DNA of 64,000 nucleotides from Prosapia bicincta (GCA_036971475.1 JBAIZL010000002.1:173298024-173362023); one strand, 5' to 3'. Shown: positions 36,411-48,212, counted from the first letter of the stretch. The notes: generated from the letters alone by a model not told the origin. Numbers and translations are program-made.

Positions 36411-38222
36411 CGGATAATAAGAAAATATTTGAGAATAAACCATTTAGGAATCGAAGAAGAAGAAACAGAAAATAAATGTATATTAGACAAGGAACAGCAA
36501 AATCAATTAAACCAGCTAATATTGGAATATGACGATATATTTAGCGAGATACCGGGAAGATCAAATAAATATAAGCATCAATTGAAACTAATAGAGAATA
36601 AAACATTTGTACGAAGGAATTATCCAATTCCAATTAATTACCGTAAACAGGTCCAAGAAGAGATTGAAAGAATGCTCAGATATAACATCATCGAACGCTC
36701 AAGAACTCCTTACATAAACCCAATGGTGACAGTAATAAAACCAGACAAGACCATCCGTCTGTGCCTAGACGCTAGGAAGTTGAATGAGATAACTGTGCCG
36801 GATTATGAAAGTGCACCCACTATTGACGATATACTAAGGAAAGGTCGCAACAGGCGATATTTTTCAAAAATAGATTTAACGTCAAGTTTTTGGCAAATAC
36901 CGTTGACTAATGAGTCCAAAAAATATACAGGATTTTTATTTAATAATAAAGTATATAATTTCAAAGTGGTGCCTTTCGGACTCCAAAACTCCCTAGCGGC
37001 TCTAGTGAGAACGGTAGATATCACTTTGGGTAAGGAGTTAGAGGAAAATCTTTTAGTGTATGTCGATGATCTGTTGTGTCTATCTGAGACATTCGATGAG
37101 CACCTCAGTCACCTGAGGACAATTTTCACCAGATTCAGAGAGGGGAATTTAACCATCAACCCGAAGAAAACCTTGTTCTGTCAACAAGAGGTGAAGTTCT
37201 TAGGATATATCTTCAGACAAGAAGGGGTCACCACAGACCCAGAGAAGCTACAGGCAATACAGGATTTTCCAGAACCTAGAAACAAAAAACAACTACAATC
37301 GTTTCTAGGTTTTGTAAATTACTATGCACGATTTACAAAGAAACATGCTGAAGAGACTTCACCCTTGTTGAAATTACTAAGAAAAGATCAGCCCTGGATC
37401 TGGGATGAATACATGAGTAAAGCCTTCAATAGGGTAAAAGACTTGTTTACGGAATCAGTCACTCTGATGCATCCAATCGAAGGGCAACGTACGTTCCTAC
37501 AGACAGATGCATGCGATAATGCAATTGCCAGTCAGATTTTCCAGAGAGATGGACAAAGGCAAATGCAAGTAATAGGGTTCGTTAGCCGAACACTTAAGAG
37601 TTGTGAGAAGGCATACACTATATGCGAGAAAGAATTATTGGCTATAGTGCATGGCTTGAAAAAATTTCGGCCATTAATAGTGGGAGCGCCACTAACTATC
37701 ATAACGGATAATAAGGCATTGAAATTTATGAACACGTGCAATTTCACTAATTCACGAATCACTAGGTGGATATTGACGATTCAGGAGTATCAACCAACAG
37801 TGATACATTGCCCAGGAAAGGAAAACATACCGTGCGACGTCGTGAGTCGGATGTATCAGAATGAGATGGATAATAAGGGAAACAGTCAGAACCGTCAGGT
37901 TATAAAAGTAGGACGGTTACAAATAGGATGTGAAGAAACACTAAAAGCAAAGTTTCAAAACATAAAAAACTTACAAAGACAACAACCAGAATTAGAAAAA
38001 ATTTTTGAAAACGTGACCAAATTTAAGAAATATTCAATACAAGAAGGGATATTGTGTAAAGAAGTCAAAAATAAAATAAAGATAGTAATCCCGGAATCAA
38101 TAATAAACGAGGTAATTGAGAACATACATCAGATATATGCTCACATAGGGAGAAATAAAATAACGAATATAATGAGCCAGAGCATGTATATAAAGCAAAT
38201 GAAGAAACGGATATTACAATGA
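36411..38222 (+). pseudogene. pol: Reverse transcriptase and RNase H, copy A (separated by a stop)
   Basis: Same frame as the protease segment, open again after the TGA; first ATG at 36429 (597 residues). RT motifs run in order: EEIERMLRYNIIERSRTPY, RLCLDARKLNEIT, FSKIDLTSSFWQIPL, VPFGLQNSLAALV and YVDDLLCLSE, with YVDD at 37059-37070. Thumb and connection follow (FLGYIFRQEGVTTDPEKLQ, LQSFLGFVNYYARF). RNase H has its acidic residues in FLQTDACDNA, EKELLAIVHGLKKFRP, ITDNKAL and IPCDVVSR. The last 90 residues carry the first half of the integrase zinc finger, IHQIYAHIGRNK (H-x4-H, 38127-38144). The frame ends in ATGA, overlapping the integrase frame. Confidence 0.93.
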
Positions 38223-39127
38223 TAGGAAGATGTCAGATATGTCAGTACGCAAAACCGACAAATAGATACCTCCAAGGAAGCACGAAACCAATCGTCTCAA
38301 GAGGGCCAGGCGAAATGGTGGCGATAGACCATCTAGGGCCCTTACCAACCAGCGTTGGGGGGGTAAAACATATATTGGTAGTAATAGATAGCTTCTCGAA
38401 GTATGTTAAGTTATATGCAGTACGAAGTACCACAACAAGGAGCTCAAAGTTGAAGTTACTGCATTATTTTCAAGCAGTAGGGAAACCAAGGAAGATCCTT
38501 ACAGATTTTGGAACTGCATTTACATCACGGCAATGGCGTACTTGGATCAGGTGTGAAGGAATCCAACACATACTGAGCCCAGTACGGCACCCGTAGGTGA
38601 ATTTAGCAGAAAGAGTAAATAGAGAACTGAGAAGGATATTGCGGACCTACTGCTATGATAACCAATCGCAATGGCGGAAGTACCTGTCATACATGGAAGG
38701 AGTAATCAATGCTTTACCGCACGAAGCTACTGGATACACTCCAGAGCAGATTCAGTTCGGGGTTAATCCGGAATATGTGTGGCAAGGATTTGTACCAGAC
38801 GTTTGTAAAAATGTAGTAACGGAAACACAACAGCAGCGTGTGCAGAAGGCATACGATAGAATGAGAAGGACAGGAGAGCTCAGGGCTGAGAAATTAAATA
38901 GAAAGACGAAGCAGACGGAATTGAAATGTGGGGACAAGTTACTGGTAACAAGGGTAAATAGATCTAACTTGAGCCGTCAAGAAACTGAGAAGATGCTATT
39001 AATTTACCAGGGTCCATATGTAGTGGCTAGACGATTGGGGGCAAAAACTTATAAAATAGCAAACTTGGAAACAGGGAATATAAGGGGGATCTATGACATC
39101 AAAGACATAAAGATATTTAAAGAATAA
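38219..39127 (+). pseudogene. pol: Integrase, copy A, interrupted by TAG
   Basis: DDE integrase that would insert the DNA copy. It begins at the overlapping ATG with RCQICQ, the cysteine half of the HHCC zinc finger. The catalytic Asp residues are in AIDHLGPLP and ILTDFGTAF. A TAG at 38594-38596 (CAG in copy B) stops it just before LAERVNREL, which holds the catalytic Glu. The frame then continues to 39127 with a GPY/F-type tail (LLIYQGPYVVARRLG) and GIYDIKDIKIF. The zinc finger is split between two frames in both copies. Confidence 0.92.
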
Positions 39128-39714
39128 AGGATAATAAGGCAAGGTAAATAAAAAATGATCCATCAGTGACATAGGGAGTAACGGTTAAGTAATAAAAATA
39201 AAAATGTAAAATAAATCTAAGTAGTAGATTAAAGCAGTAACATAATCCAAATACATAGGACTAATAATATAAAATCAGTATTAAAAGTAAAAGAAAAAGC
39301 CATATGTTAAATGAACGGGATTCACTGAATTTATTAAAGTAAATGTTGTGTTAAACGACAATGAATGTGTAATATAAGGATTACAATATACAATATTGTA
39401 TAATTAATATAAACTTGAAATAAGATTAAATAAAAAAGAATGTGACTAAGGACAGGAGTAATAAATTAGTAAATAGAATGTGAAGTGACTAATGTGACAA
39501 TGATATATATGTGAGTGAAAGGGACAGGAGAGTAAATTGTGAACTTTAGTACAATTAATTAAGTTATGAAGATGAATAGAAATAGTAGATTAATGAAAGG
39601 AATATGAAAATTTTAATATAAACTAGTATAAGTGTTAATGTTACTTTTCACAAATATGTTATTAATTATGTTTATCTGTTTCAAGGGAGAGAAGAACCAA
39701 AATTTTCATATTTT
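39128..39714 (+). other. 3' non-coding region of copy A
   Basis: Stop-rich AT-rich sequence; no env-like gene. Confidence 0.7.
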
Positions 39715-39727
39715 AAAAAGGGGGGAA
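39715..39727 (+). promoter_or_regulatory. Polypurine tract, copy A
   Basis: AAAAAGGGGGGAA three bases before the LTR start, the expected plus-strand primer of reverse transcription. Confidence 0.88.
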
Positions 39728-39730
39728 TTT

Positions 39731-41637
39731 TGCAGCGGCCAGAACGTCCGATGCAAAGAATCAGGGTAATTGTACAGAATACCAGAATCAAACCTAACCT
39801 GGTTAAATAATTGGCTAAATTTATATGTAAAAATTTTAAAGCATTATAATAATAATAATAATATGAAAACTAGGATAAATAATAGTAAAAAGAAGAAAAT
39901 TAGAAATAACTTTAGACTTAAAAAACATAAATTATAATCAATAAGAAAAATTATCACTTCAAAGTGGATAGCCTAAATTATGTATACAAAAAAGACGGTA
40001 ATTGTGTAGTATAACAAACTCGGCCTAGATGCCGGCTATTAAAATAATTGTAATTAAATATAATCAGGAATAAAGAATGTCAATTAATAAGATGTGAGGA
40101 AAGTAAATTAGGCCTAGATAGGGAAAATAGTATTTATGTAAAAGTAAAGATTAAAGGTTAAAAAGTAATAGCCTAGAAATTAGGTTATATTAGAAGCAGT
40201 CATATTTGATTCCGGAAAAATCCGCTTAGGGTATTGATTATAAATCTTGTCACTACGAAACGAAAGCGCTACAGTCGAACTTTGGATTAGGAATTTTAAA
40301 AAGTAAATTAAATTAAATAAGAAGAAATAAAGTCAAATACGTTATTAAATAAAAGGTAAAAATGGAAAGGACACATCAGAATACAGAAACGCCTTTTACA
40401 AAAAGTGAAACTAATCTTAGTTCAGAATTTCCGAACAAACAAAGTCAATTGCCATGGCAACGGCTTTCTGATTGGTCAAAAGTTGAAAAATGGATACTAT
40501 GAAGTGGGGCCTCACAAAAGGGACGCTATCCAGAATTAGAATGCATTAGGCTCTCAAGGCGAGCAGACGTGTTTTTGTACCATGCGAAAAGGACAAGAAA
40601 AAATGTGCTAGAAACAGAGTAAAAAGTGCTACGATGTGATCAGGGGAAGGAAGATATATATGAGCAAGGGCTCATATATACCCAGAACAAAATTTCGACC
40701 ACCAAAATGCAAAATTAAAGAAAATAAGAAGATTAACAGAAATTATGGAGAGACGCCTACCTACCAAGACCCTTGAAGCTGTAATGGGACCGACAGATGA
40801 CAACATTAATGAAGATAAAAAGATTTCTACAGTACAAGGTTATATAATCAATTTAATTATTCTTTTTTAATAACATTTTACTTCAAATTATATTAACTTA
40901 AATTCAAAATTCCCATCGCTGTGGGAATGTATGGATTAAGTATAAAGATGTATATCTTATATGGCTTTTTCTAAGTAAATTTCTAATGAATAATTTCTAA
41001 AGAAGTTAATTGTTCAAGGCCTAGCCTAAAGGCATTAAATAGTAATATTAAGTGTTTGAAAAAGAATCAGATTTTAATATATGTTAAATTTAACTGTAAC
41101 AATCAAAACTATATACAAAATAATTATGGTAACTTTGATAATTTAAATTATATACAAAATTAATGGTAATAAGAAAATTTAAAAACATAGAATGAGATAA
41201 TAATGTTTAATTAAATGGCAAGTTGTATGAAATTTTGAAAAAGTAATTAGTCAAGAAAATCCTGTTAAATTAAATAAAAACAATAATAATTAATTTGAAC
41301 CTTGGAACAAATAAATAAAAAGGTATATTTTCCAATTAGCTGTGTTTTCATTTTAATAAGATAAGTTCACTAGGTATCCAGGTATAGTCTTTAAATCACA
41401 AGTGTCTCTCAAAGATTCCACTACCCGAATAGGAGCTTGAACAGGGCTTATCGGAGGCTAATTGGTTTTATCAAAAATTCAGGGGTTGGTTCCTCTGAGA
41501 GGTTTATTCTTTGAGGCACAGGTCTATGAAATTAGGTTCGTAGTCAATGAATAAACCATTACTTTCTTACTGACTTAGCAATTGATGAAAAGAAAGGGCC
41601 AAGGTAAGGCAGGAGAAAAAAGACAGTAAGAAAAGTA
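39731..41637 (+). repeat. LTR 2, shared by copies A and B
   Basis: Starts TGCAGCGGCC and is 1907 bp. It follows the polypurine tract of copy A and precedes the primer site of copy B, so it serves as 3' LTR for one and 5' LTR for the other. By eye it is closer to LTR 3 than to LTR 1 in its first 150 bp. Confidence 0.94.
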
Positions 41638-41659
41638 TGGCGCCCAACATTTGAGGCTC
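41638..41659 (+). promoter_or_regulatory. Primer binding site of copy B, tRNA-Lys type
   Basis: Identical to that of copy A. Confidence 0.75.
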
Positions 41660-42211
41660 GATGCTTACATTTTAACATCGGGTCAACATCAAATAGAGAC
41701 AGATTTAAATCGACTAAGGAGCCTAGTGAAACAAAATTAATTAAATAGAATTCAATTAAAATTGTAAATAATAATAGGAATCATAAAATGAAAACCAAAG
41801 AAGTTCTTTAAATTAAATAAGAGTTAATTATAATAAAAATGAAATTAAAAAGAACTTAGAATAAATAATAATAATTAAAAGAAATAATTAAGTAAAATAA
41901 AATTCAGTAGGCGTCGGTAGGGCATATTAAGTAAAAAATAAAAAAAAAATAAATAAATAATGTTAGTTATTAATAAAAGTAAATAGAATACATAGGCGTT
42001 AGATAGACAAGGTCAAGGGAACTCTGAACCGGATCACATCGAGCACAATTATAAATGAATATTTAATTAAATACTCAGTATATAGTAAAAATATAGAAGT
42101 AGGAGAAGTTAGTAAGGGAATAAAAGGATAGTTAAATACGAGACTTTAAGATGGCTACAAGACAGAGAAAAGACACAGAACCATCTGAAATGATGGAGTT
42201 TTTTAAAAAAA
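41660..42211 (+). other. 5' leader of copy B, with a possible earlier gag start
   Basis: As in copy A, including a start at 42151 (MATRQRKDTEPSEMM) in the frame next to gag and the same T6A8 run. Confidence 0.55.
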
Positions 42212-43423
42212 ATGATGGAGGAACAGAAACAAGGGAGAATAAAGGAACAAGAAGAATTAGTAAAAAAGATAGAGGAACAAAGAAAGAAAGAAAGAGAGGA
42301 GGAAAAAGTAGAAAGAAAGAAAGAAAGAGAGGAGGATAAACAAGAAATTAAGAATCTTTGGGAAATCATGAATAAGAGGATAGATGAAATAAATGAAGGA
42401 ATTACAAGAAAGAATGAGGAAATGGGAAATAAAATCCAAGAGACTATAGAAAAGATGTATAACTTAGAGGTAACAGTCAGTGAAAATAAACAGACTGTAG
42501 AAACAGTTAAGGGAGAAGTCAAAAAAGTAGAAAGGAGGGTAAAAGTAGTTGAGAATAAGATAAAGAATATGGGAGAAGGAATAAATATAGCTACCTTGTT
42601 TAAATCAAGGATGTTTGAGATGGGTGATAATGGAGACAAAAGCAAGAAGGAATTCTACGGTAGGGAAGATGAAGACCCTATTGATTTCATTAAACACCTA
42701 GAAGGTATGATGTCCGAAATTGATCCTGACATGGAGGAAGGACAAAAAAGGAAAATAATGGAGAGACATCTTAAAGGACCAGCACAAGAATGGTGGTTGG
42801 CCATGAATATGGAGGAGGAAAATTATGATGAAGTTAAGGAGAGATTCTTTAGCCACTTTTGGGGATCTCATGCACAAGAGAGAATTCGAGGAAGAATCGA
42901 AAATGGAAAATATGAATACCATCGAGGCACAAACAACATGGTAAATTATTTCTTAAAAATGGTGAACACGGCGAGACACCTAACCCCGCCATACAATCAG
43001 GCGGAGTTAATTATGAAGATTATGAAGCATTATAAGAACAGAATGTATATAGGATGTTCCGGGATGGCGGCTACCGACATAGAGGAGGCGGTAAAATACA
43101 TCCGAAGGAACATGGAGCAGGAGGCTACCAGGAACCGGACTCAGCCTAGGACTGAGGAACGGGAACCTGAGAGGAGAGGGTGGACACACGAAACGAGAAA
43201 CCCCGTATACAAGGGAAATTGGAGGCAAGAGCCTTACCCGGTAGAAGGGAGAGGAAACTGGAGACAGGGGCCCTACCAAAGAGAGGGACCAAGAAATATG
43301 CCGCAAAATCAGTGGCAACAACAAAGGCCAGAGTACAGGCCACAAAACCAAACGGAAGAAGGCCCACAGACAAAAGAAAAGAGACCACAAAATCCAGGGC
43401 CAAGTGGTCAATCAAAAAACTAA
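42212..43423 (+). CDS. gag: Gag polyprotein, copy B
   Basis: 403 residues, the same protein as copy A but with two rather than three copies of the 11-residue K/E unit in the coiled coil. It also has a few substitutions, for example KMYNLEV for EMYNLEV and NTARHL for NMARHL. The capsid-like domain and the Arg/Gln-rich tail are unbroken. Like copy A it lacks a zinc knuckle and ends at the slippery site. Confidence 0.93.
   Translation: MMEEQKQGRIKEQEELVKKIEEQRKKEREEEKVERKKEREEDKQEIKNLWEIMNKRIDEINEGITRKNEEMGNKIQETIEKMYNLEVTVSENKQTVETVKGEVKKVERRVKVVENKIKNMGEGINIATLFKSRMFEMGDNGDKSKKEFYGREDEDPIDFIKHLEGMMSEIDPDMEEGQKRKIMERHLKGPAQEWWLAMNMEEENYDEVKERFFSHFWGSHAQERIRGRIENGKYEYHRGTNNMVNYFLKMVNTARHLTPPYNQAELIMKIMKHYKNRMYIGCSGMAATDIEEAVKYIRRNMEQEATRNRTQPRTEEREPERRGWTHETRNPVYKGNWRQEPYPVEGRGNWRQGPYQREGPRNMPQNQWQQQRPEYRPQNQTEEGPQTKEKRPQNPGPSGQSKN
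43414..43420 (+). promoter_or_regulatory. -1 frameshift slippery heptamer, copy B
   Basis: A AAA AAC directly before TAA (43421-43423), identical in phase and position to copy A. Confidence 0.88.
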
Positions 43424-44982
43424 ATGAGAGGATCCCTAATGGAAGGAAGGAAAAGAGGAGAAAACCATTAGAGATCCAACAACAAACAAAATATAGGAAA
43501 TATTACCCGGAGAAACAGGGAACATTAAATAAAGGAAAGGCGGAAGACCTAAAGAACAAAAATAAAAAAACAATACAACAGGAAAATAACAATGAAGTAC
43601 ACCAAAATCAAGAGCTTAGAGTTGGTGGACTATCTCTTGATATTCGTGCTGAATTGTTAGAAGAGGACAAGGAGATTGGCGAAGGTAACCAGAAGAAAGA
43701 GCCATGCCCTGTAATTGACTGTGAGGTAGAAGAGCTCTCTATAGAGGTAGAGATTGACACGGGTGCAGACGTGTCAGTCATTCAAGAAAAGGCTTACAAC
43801 AACCTCAAGTTGCATGGGCTTAAGTTCCTGGAGCTACCCATCAACAATGTGGGAGTTGTAACAGCCATTAAGACTGCACAGATAAAGGTTACCCGGCAAT
43901 GCTTAATTCCCTTAACAATTAAAGGCATAACAGTGGACTGCATCTTCATAGTGGTCTCCAAACTTCGGTCGGAGATGATTATGGGGTGCAACACACTGTA
44001 TGACCTAAAGGCACGGATAAACATGGATAGACGCTTTGTGACCTTCGAGATAGAAGGGAAGATGGTGTACCAGGATTTTAAAAATAAAATACAAAAGATA
44101 GAGGAAAATAAAGAAGTCCGAAAAATATGTCAGATAACCCAGGGAAAAGAAGATGCATCAACAATAGGGCATCAAAGCAAAAAGGAGGGGTTAATGCGAC
44201 AGTGCGAGAAGCAGGGGCACTGCCGAATGAATGAAGGAGGAAATGGACAAGAAACAAGTAAAGGGGAAATCTTAAATATAAAAAACGAATATCAAAGAAA
44301 AATAAAAAATGAAACAGAGGAAAAATTAAACAAAAACAAAAAATTAAATAACAAAAATGAAAATATAATAAATAAGGAAATTAATTTAAGACCTGAGGGA
44401 GTCAATACAGGAGATAAAGAAACAAAGGACATGGAAAGAAGAGCTGCAGCTGAGATTAAGAGCAAAACAAAATATAAACAAGGTAAGGCCGAAATAGCTC
44501 CAAAAAGGGGAAATAATGTGAATGAAAAAATAATAAATCAGAAAATAAATATAAATAAAAATATAAACGTCGCGTCGAAACAATTAAAAGGGGGGAACAG
44601 CGAGGTTAAAATGAATAACCAACAAGTAGCTAGGAAGCCCATGCCTAAGACTTTAGATTCTGGAAAGATAACCCAAAGGAAAGAAATTGAAATTAAAGAA
44701 AGAAAAAAGAAAAACCCATTTACTAGATCAAGAGTTCGAAAGTCAATTAAAATGAGAACCAATCCAGATACGAGAAGAACCTTCATTTCATTACAATTCA
44801 AAAACAGAAAAATAAAAGGTAGATTTAAGGAGAATAAGGGAAAGTTAAGAAATTGGAAAAGGAGAAAGAAGAAAAAGAAAGATAAAGCTGGACGGATAAT
44901 AAGAAAATATTTGAGAATAAACCATTTAGGAATCGAAGAAGAAGAAACAGAAAATAAATGTATATTAGACAAAGAACAGTAA
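43420..44982 (+). CDS. pol: Protease and linker of Pol, copy B, ends at a premature TAA
   Basis: The same domains as copy A: retropepsin with EIDTGADVSVIQ, EMIMGCNTL, and the long basic linker. Copy B reads GGA where copy A has TGA, so the frame passes on through RINHLGIEEEETENKC, and then stops at TAA 44980-44982 where copy A has CAA. The two copies are therefore interrupted at different places about 90 bp apart. Confidence 0.9.
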   Translation, partial: LNERIPNGRKEKRRKPLEIQQQTKYRKYYPEKQGTLNKGKAEDLKNKNKKTIQQENNNEVHQNQELRVGGLSLDIRAELLEEDKEIGEGNQKKEPCPVIDCEVEELSIEVEIDTGADVSVIQEKAYNNLKLHGLKFLELPINNVGVVTAIKTAQIKVTRQCLIPLTIKGITVDCIFIVVSKLRSEMIMGCNTLYDLKARINMDRRFVTFEIEGKMVYQDFKNKIQKIEENKEVRKICQITQGKEDASTIGHQSKKEGLMRQCEKQGHCRMNEGGNGQETSKGEILNIKNEYQRKIKNETEEKLNKNKKLNNKNENIINKEINLRPEGVNTGDKETKDMERRAAAEIKSKTKYKQGKAEIAPKRGNNVNEKIINQKININKNINVASKQLKGGNSEVKMNNQQVARKPMPKTLDSGKITQRKEIEIKERKKKNPFTRSRVRKSIKMRTNPDTRRTFISLQFKNRKIKGRFKENKGKLRNWKRRKKKKKDKAGRIIRKYLRINHLGIEEEETENKCILDKEQ

Positions 44983-46704
44983 AATCAATTAAACCAGCTA
45001 ATATTGGAATATGACGATATATTTAGCGAGATACCGGGAAGATCAAATAAATATAAGCATCAATTGAAACTAATAGAGAATAAAACATTTGTACGAAGGA
45101 ATTATCCAATTCCAATTAATTACCGTAAACAGGTCCAAGAAGAGATTGAAAGAATGCTCAGATATAACATCATCGAACGCTCAAGAACTCCTTACATAAA
45201 CCCAATGGTGACAGTAATAAAACCAGACAAGACCATCCGTCTGTGCCTAGACGCTAGGAAGTTGAATGAGATAACTGTGCCGGATTATGAAAGTGCACCC
45301 ACTATTGACGATATACTAAGGAAAGGTCCCAACAGGCGATATTTTTCAAAAATAGATTTAACGTCAAGTTTTTGGCAAATACCGTTGACTAATGAGTCCA
45401 AAAAATATACAGGATTTTTATTTAATAATAAAGTATATAATTTCAAAGTGGTGCCTTTCGGACTCCAAAACTCCCTAGCGGCTCTAGTGAGAACGGTAGA
45501 TATCACTTTGGGTAAGGAGTTAGAGGAAAATCTTTTAGTGTATGTCGATGATCTGTTGTGTCTATCTGAGACATTCGATGAGCACCTCAGTCACCTGAGG
45601 ACAATTTTCACCAGATTCAGAGAGGGGAATTTAACCATCAACCCGAAGAAAACCTTGTTCTGTCAACAAGAGGTGAAGTTCTTAGGATATATCTTCAGAC
45701 AAGAAGGGGTCACCACAGACCCAGAGAAGCTACAGGCAATACAGGATTTTCCAGAACCTAGAAACAAAAAACAACTACAATCGTTTCTAGGTTTTGTAAA
45801 TTACTATGCACGATTTACAAAGAAACATGCTGAAGAGACTTCACCCTTGTTGAAATTACTAAGAAAAGATCAGCCCTGGATCTGGGATGAATACATGAGT
45901 AAAGCCTTCAATAGGGTAAAAGACTTGTTTACGGAATCAGTCACTCTGATGCATCCAATCGAAGGGCAACGTACGTTCCTACAGACAGATGCATGCGATA
46001 ATGCAATTGCCAGTCAGATTTTCCAGAGAGATGGACAAAGGCAAATGCAAGTAATAGGGTTCGTTAGCCGAACACTTAAGAGTTGTGAGAAGGCATACAC
46101 TATATGCGAGAAAGAATTATTGGCTATAGTGCATGGCTTGAAAAAATTTCGGCCATTAATAGTGGGAGCGCCACTAACTATCATAACGGATAATAAGGCA
46201 TTGAAATTTATGAACACGTGCAATTTCACTAATTCACGAATCACTAGGTGGATATTGACGATTCAGGAGTATCAACCAACAGTGATACATTGCCCAGGAA
46301 AGGAAAACATACCGTGCGACGTCGTGAGTCGGATGTATCAGAATGAGATGGATAATAAGGGAAACAGTCAGAACCGTCAGGTTATAAAAGTAGGACGGTT
46401 ACAAATAGGATGTGAAGAAACACTAAAAGCAAAGTTTCAAAACATAAAAAACTTACAAAGACAACAACCAGAATTAGAAAAAATTTTTGAAAACGTGACC
46501 AAATTTAAGAAATATTCAATACAAGAAGGGATATTGTGTAAAGAAGTCAAAAATAAAATAAAGATAGTAATCCCGGAATCAATAATAAACGAGGTAATTG
46601 AGAACATACATCAGATATATGCTCACATAGGGAGAAATAAAATAACGAATATAATGAGCCAGAGCATGTATATAAAGCAAATGAAGAAACGGATATTACA
46701 ATGA
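44983..46704 (+). pseudogene. pol: Reverse transcriptase and RNase H, copy B (separated by a stop)
   Basis: Same frame as the protease segment; first ATG at 45004, 566 residues. It carries every RT and RNase H motif described for copy A, including YVDDLLCLSE, ITDNKAL and IPCDVVSR. It differs by few residues, for example GPNRRYF against GRNRRYF. It ends with the H-x4-H half of the integrase zinc finger and an ATGA overlap with integrase. With the TAA upstream it is not fused to protease. Confidence 0.93.
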
Positions 46705-47609
46705 TAGAAAGATGTCAGATATGTCAGTACGCAAAACCGACAAATAGATACCTCCAAGGAAGCACGAAACCAATCGTCTCAAGAGGGCCAGGCGAAATGG
46801 TGGCGATAGACCATCTAGGGCCCTTACCAACCAGCGTTGGTGGGGTAAAACATATATTGGTAGTAATAGATAGCTTCTCGAAGTATGTTAAGTTATATGC
46901 AGTACAAAGTACCACAACAAGGAGCTCAAAGTTGAAGTTACTGCATTATTTTCAAGCAGTAGGGAAACCAAGGAAGATCCTTACAGATTTTGGAACTGCA
47001 TTTACATCACGGCAATGGCGTACTTGGATCAGGTGTGAAGGAATCCAACACATACTGAGCCCAGTACGGCACCCGCAGGTGAATTTAGCAGAAAGAGTAA
47101 ATAGAGAACTGAGAAGGATATTGCGGACCTACTGCTATGATAACCAATCGCAATGGCGGAAGTACCTGTCATACATGGAAGGAGTAATCAATGCTTTACC
47201 GCACGAAGCTACTGGATACACTCCAGAGCAGATTCAGTTCGGGGTTGATCCGGAATATGTGTGGCAAGGATTTGTACCAGACGTTTGTAAAAATGTAGTA
47301 ACGGAAACACAACAGCAGCGTGTGCAGAAGGCATACGATAGAATGAGAAGGACAGGAGAGCTCAGGGCTGAGAAATTAAATAGAAAGACGAAGCAGACGG
47401 AATTGAAATGTGGGGACAAGTTACTGGTAACAAGGGTAAATAGATCTAACTTGAGCCGTCAAGAAACTGAGAAGATGCTATTAATTTACCAGGGTCCATA
47501 TGTAGTGGCTAGACGATTGGGGGCAAAAACTTATAAAATAGCAAACTTGGAAACAGGGAATATAAGGGGGATCTATGACATCAAAGACATAAAGATATTT
47601 AAAGAATAA
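46701..47609 (+). CDS. pol: Integrase core and C-terminal domain, copy B, uninterrupted
   Basis: 302 residues from the overlapping ATG. It contains the zinc-finger cysteines (ERCQICQYAKPTN), the DDE triad in AIDHLGPLP, ILTDFGTAF and LAERVNREL, and the GPY/F-like LLIYQGPYVV. It ends GIYDIKDIKIFKE. The two zinc-finger histidines lie in the preceding frame, so a complete integrase needs a -1 shift or a lost base at the ATGA junction. The spacing from the histidines to the cysteines is normal when the junction A is read twice. Confidence 0.93.
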   Translation: MIERCQICQYAKPTNRYLQGSTKPIVSRGPGEMVAIDHLGPLPTSVGGVKHILVVIDSFSKYVKLYAVQSTTTRSSKLKLLHYFQAVGKPRKILTDFGTAFTSRQWRTWIRCEGIQHILSPVRHPQVNLAERVNRELRRILRTYCYDNQSQWRKYLSYMEGVINALPHEATGYTPEQIQFGVDPEYVWQGFVPDVCKNVVTETQQQRVQKAYDRMRRTGELRAEKLNRKTKQTELKCGDKLLVTRVNRSNLSRQETEKMLLIYQGPYVVARRLGAKTYKIANLETGNIRGIYDIKDIKIFKE

Positions 47610-48196
47610 AGGATAATAAGGCAAGGTAAATAAAAAATGATCCATCAGTGACATAGGGAGTAACGGTTAAGTAATAAAAATAAAAATGTAAAATAAATCT
47701 AAGTAGTAGATTAAAGCAGTAACATAATCCAAATACATAGGACTAATAATATAAAATCAGTATTAAAAGTAAAAGAAAAAGCCATATGTTAAATGAACGG
47801 GATTCACTGAATTTATTAAAGTAAATGTTGTGTTAAACGACAATGAATGTGTAATATAAGGATTACAATATACAATATTGTATAATTAATATAAACTTGA
47901 AATAAGATTAAATAAAAAAGAATGTGACTAAGGACAGGAGTAATAAATTAGTAAATAGAATGTGAAGTGACTAATGTGACAATGATATATATGTGAGTGA
48001 AAGGGACAGGAGAGTAAATTGTGAACTTTAGTAAAATTAATTAAGTTATGAAGATGAATAGAAATAGTAGATTAATGAAAGGAATATGAAAATTTTAATA
48101 TAAACTAGTATAAGTGTTAATGTTACTTTTCACAAATATGTTATTAATTATGTTTATCTGTTTCAAGGGAGAGAAGAACCAAAATTTTCATATTTT
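47610..48196 (+). other. 3' non-coding region of copy B
   Basis: Equivalent to 39128-39714; no gene. Confidence 0.7.
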
Positions 48197-48209
48197 AAAA
48201 AGGGGGGAA
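48197..48209 (+). promoter_or_regulatory. Polypurine tract, copy B
   Basis: AAAAAGGGGGGAA three bases before LTR 3. Confidence 0.88.
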
Positions 48210-48212
48210 TTT

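Larger units (their letters stand above)
31216..41637 (+). mobile_element. Ty3/Gypsy-type LTR retrotransposon, copy A (shares its 3' LTR with copy B)
   Basis: LTR (31216-33122), primer site, gag, pro-RT-RNase H, integrase, polypurine tract and LTR (39731-41637). The two LTRs are both 1907 bp with only about six differences by eye, so the insertion is young. The internal part (33123-39730) is 6608 bp. Domain order is Ty3/Gypsy and no env-like gene follows integrase. The proteins match those of the decayed minus-strand element at 2270-12461 along their length, so the two are sister families. Lineage is probably Osvaldo/Ulysses-like from tRNA-Lys priming and very long LTRs, which is inference. 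A TGA (36408) and a TAG (38594) disable it. Confidence 0.95.

Noticed and set aside
36056..36490. Minus-strand 144-codon hydrophobic frame opposite the pol linker, also at 44538-44972
   Set aside because: Shadow of an A-rich coding region; it looks membrane-like only because of T-rich antisense codons.
39128..39714. Possible env gene after integrase
   Set aside because: All frames are closed by stops in both copies.
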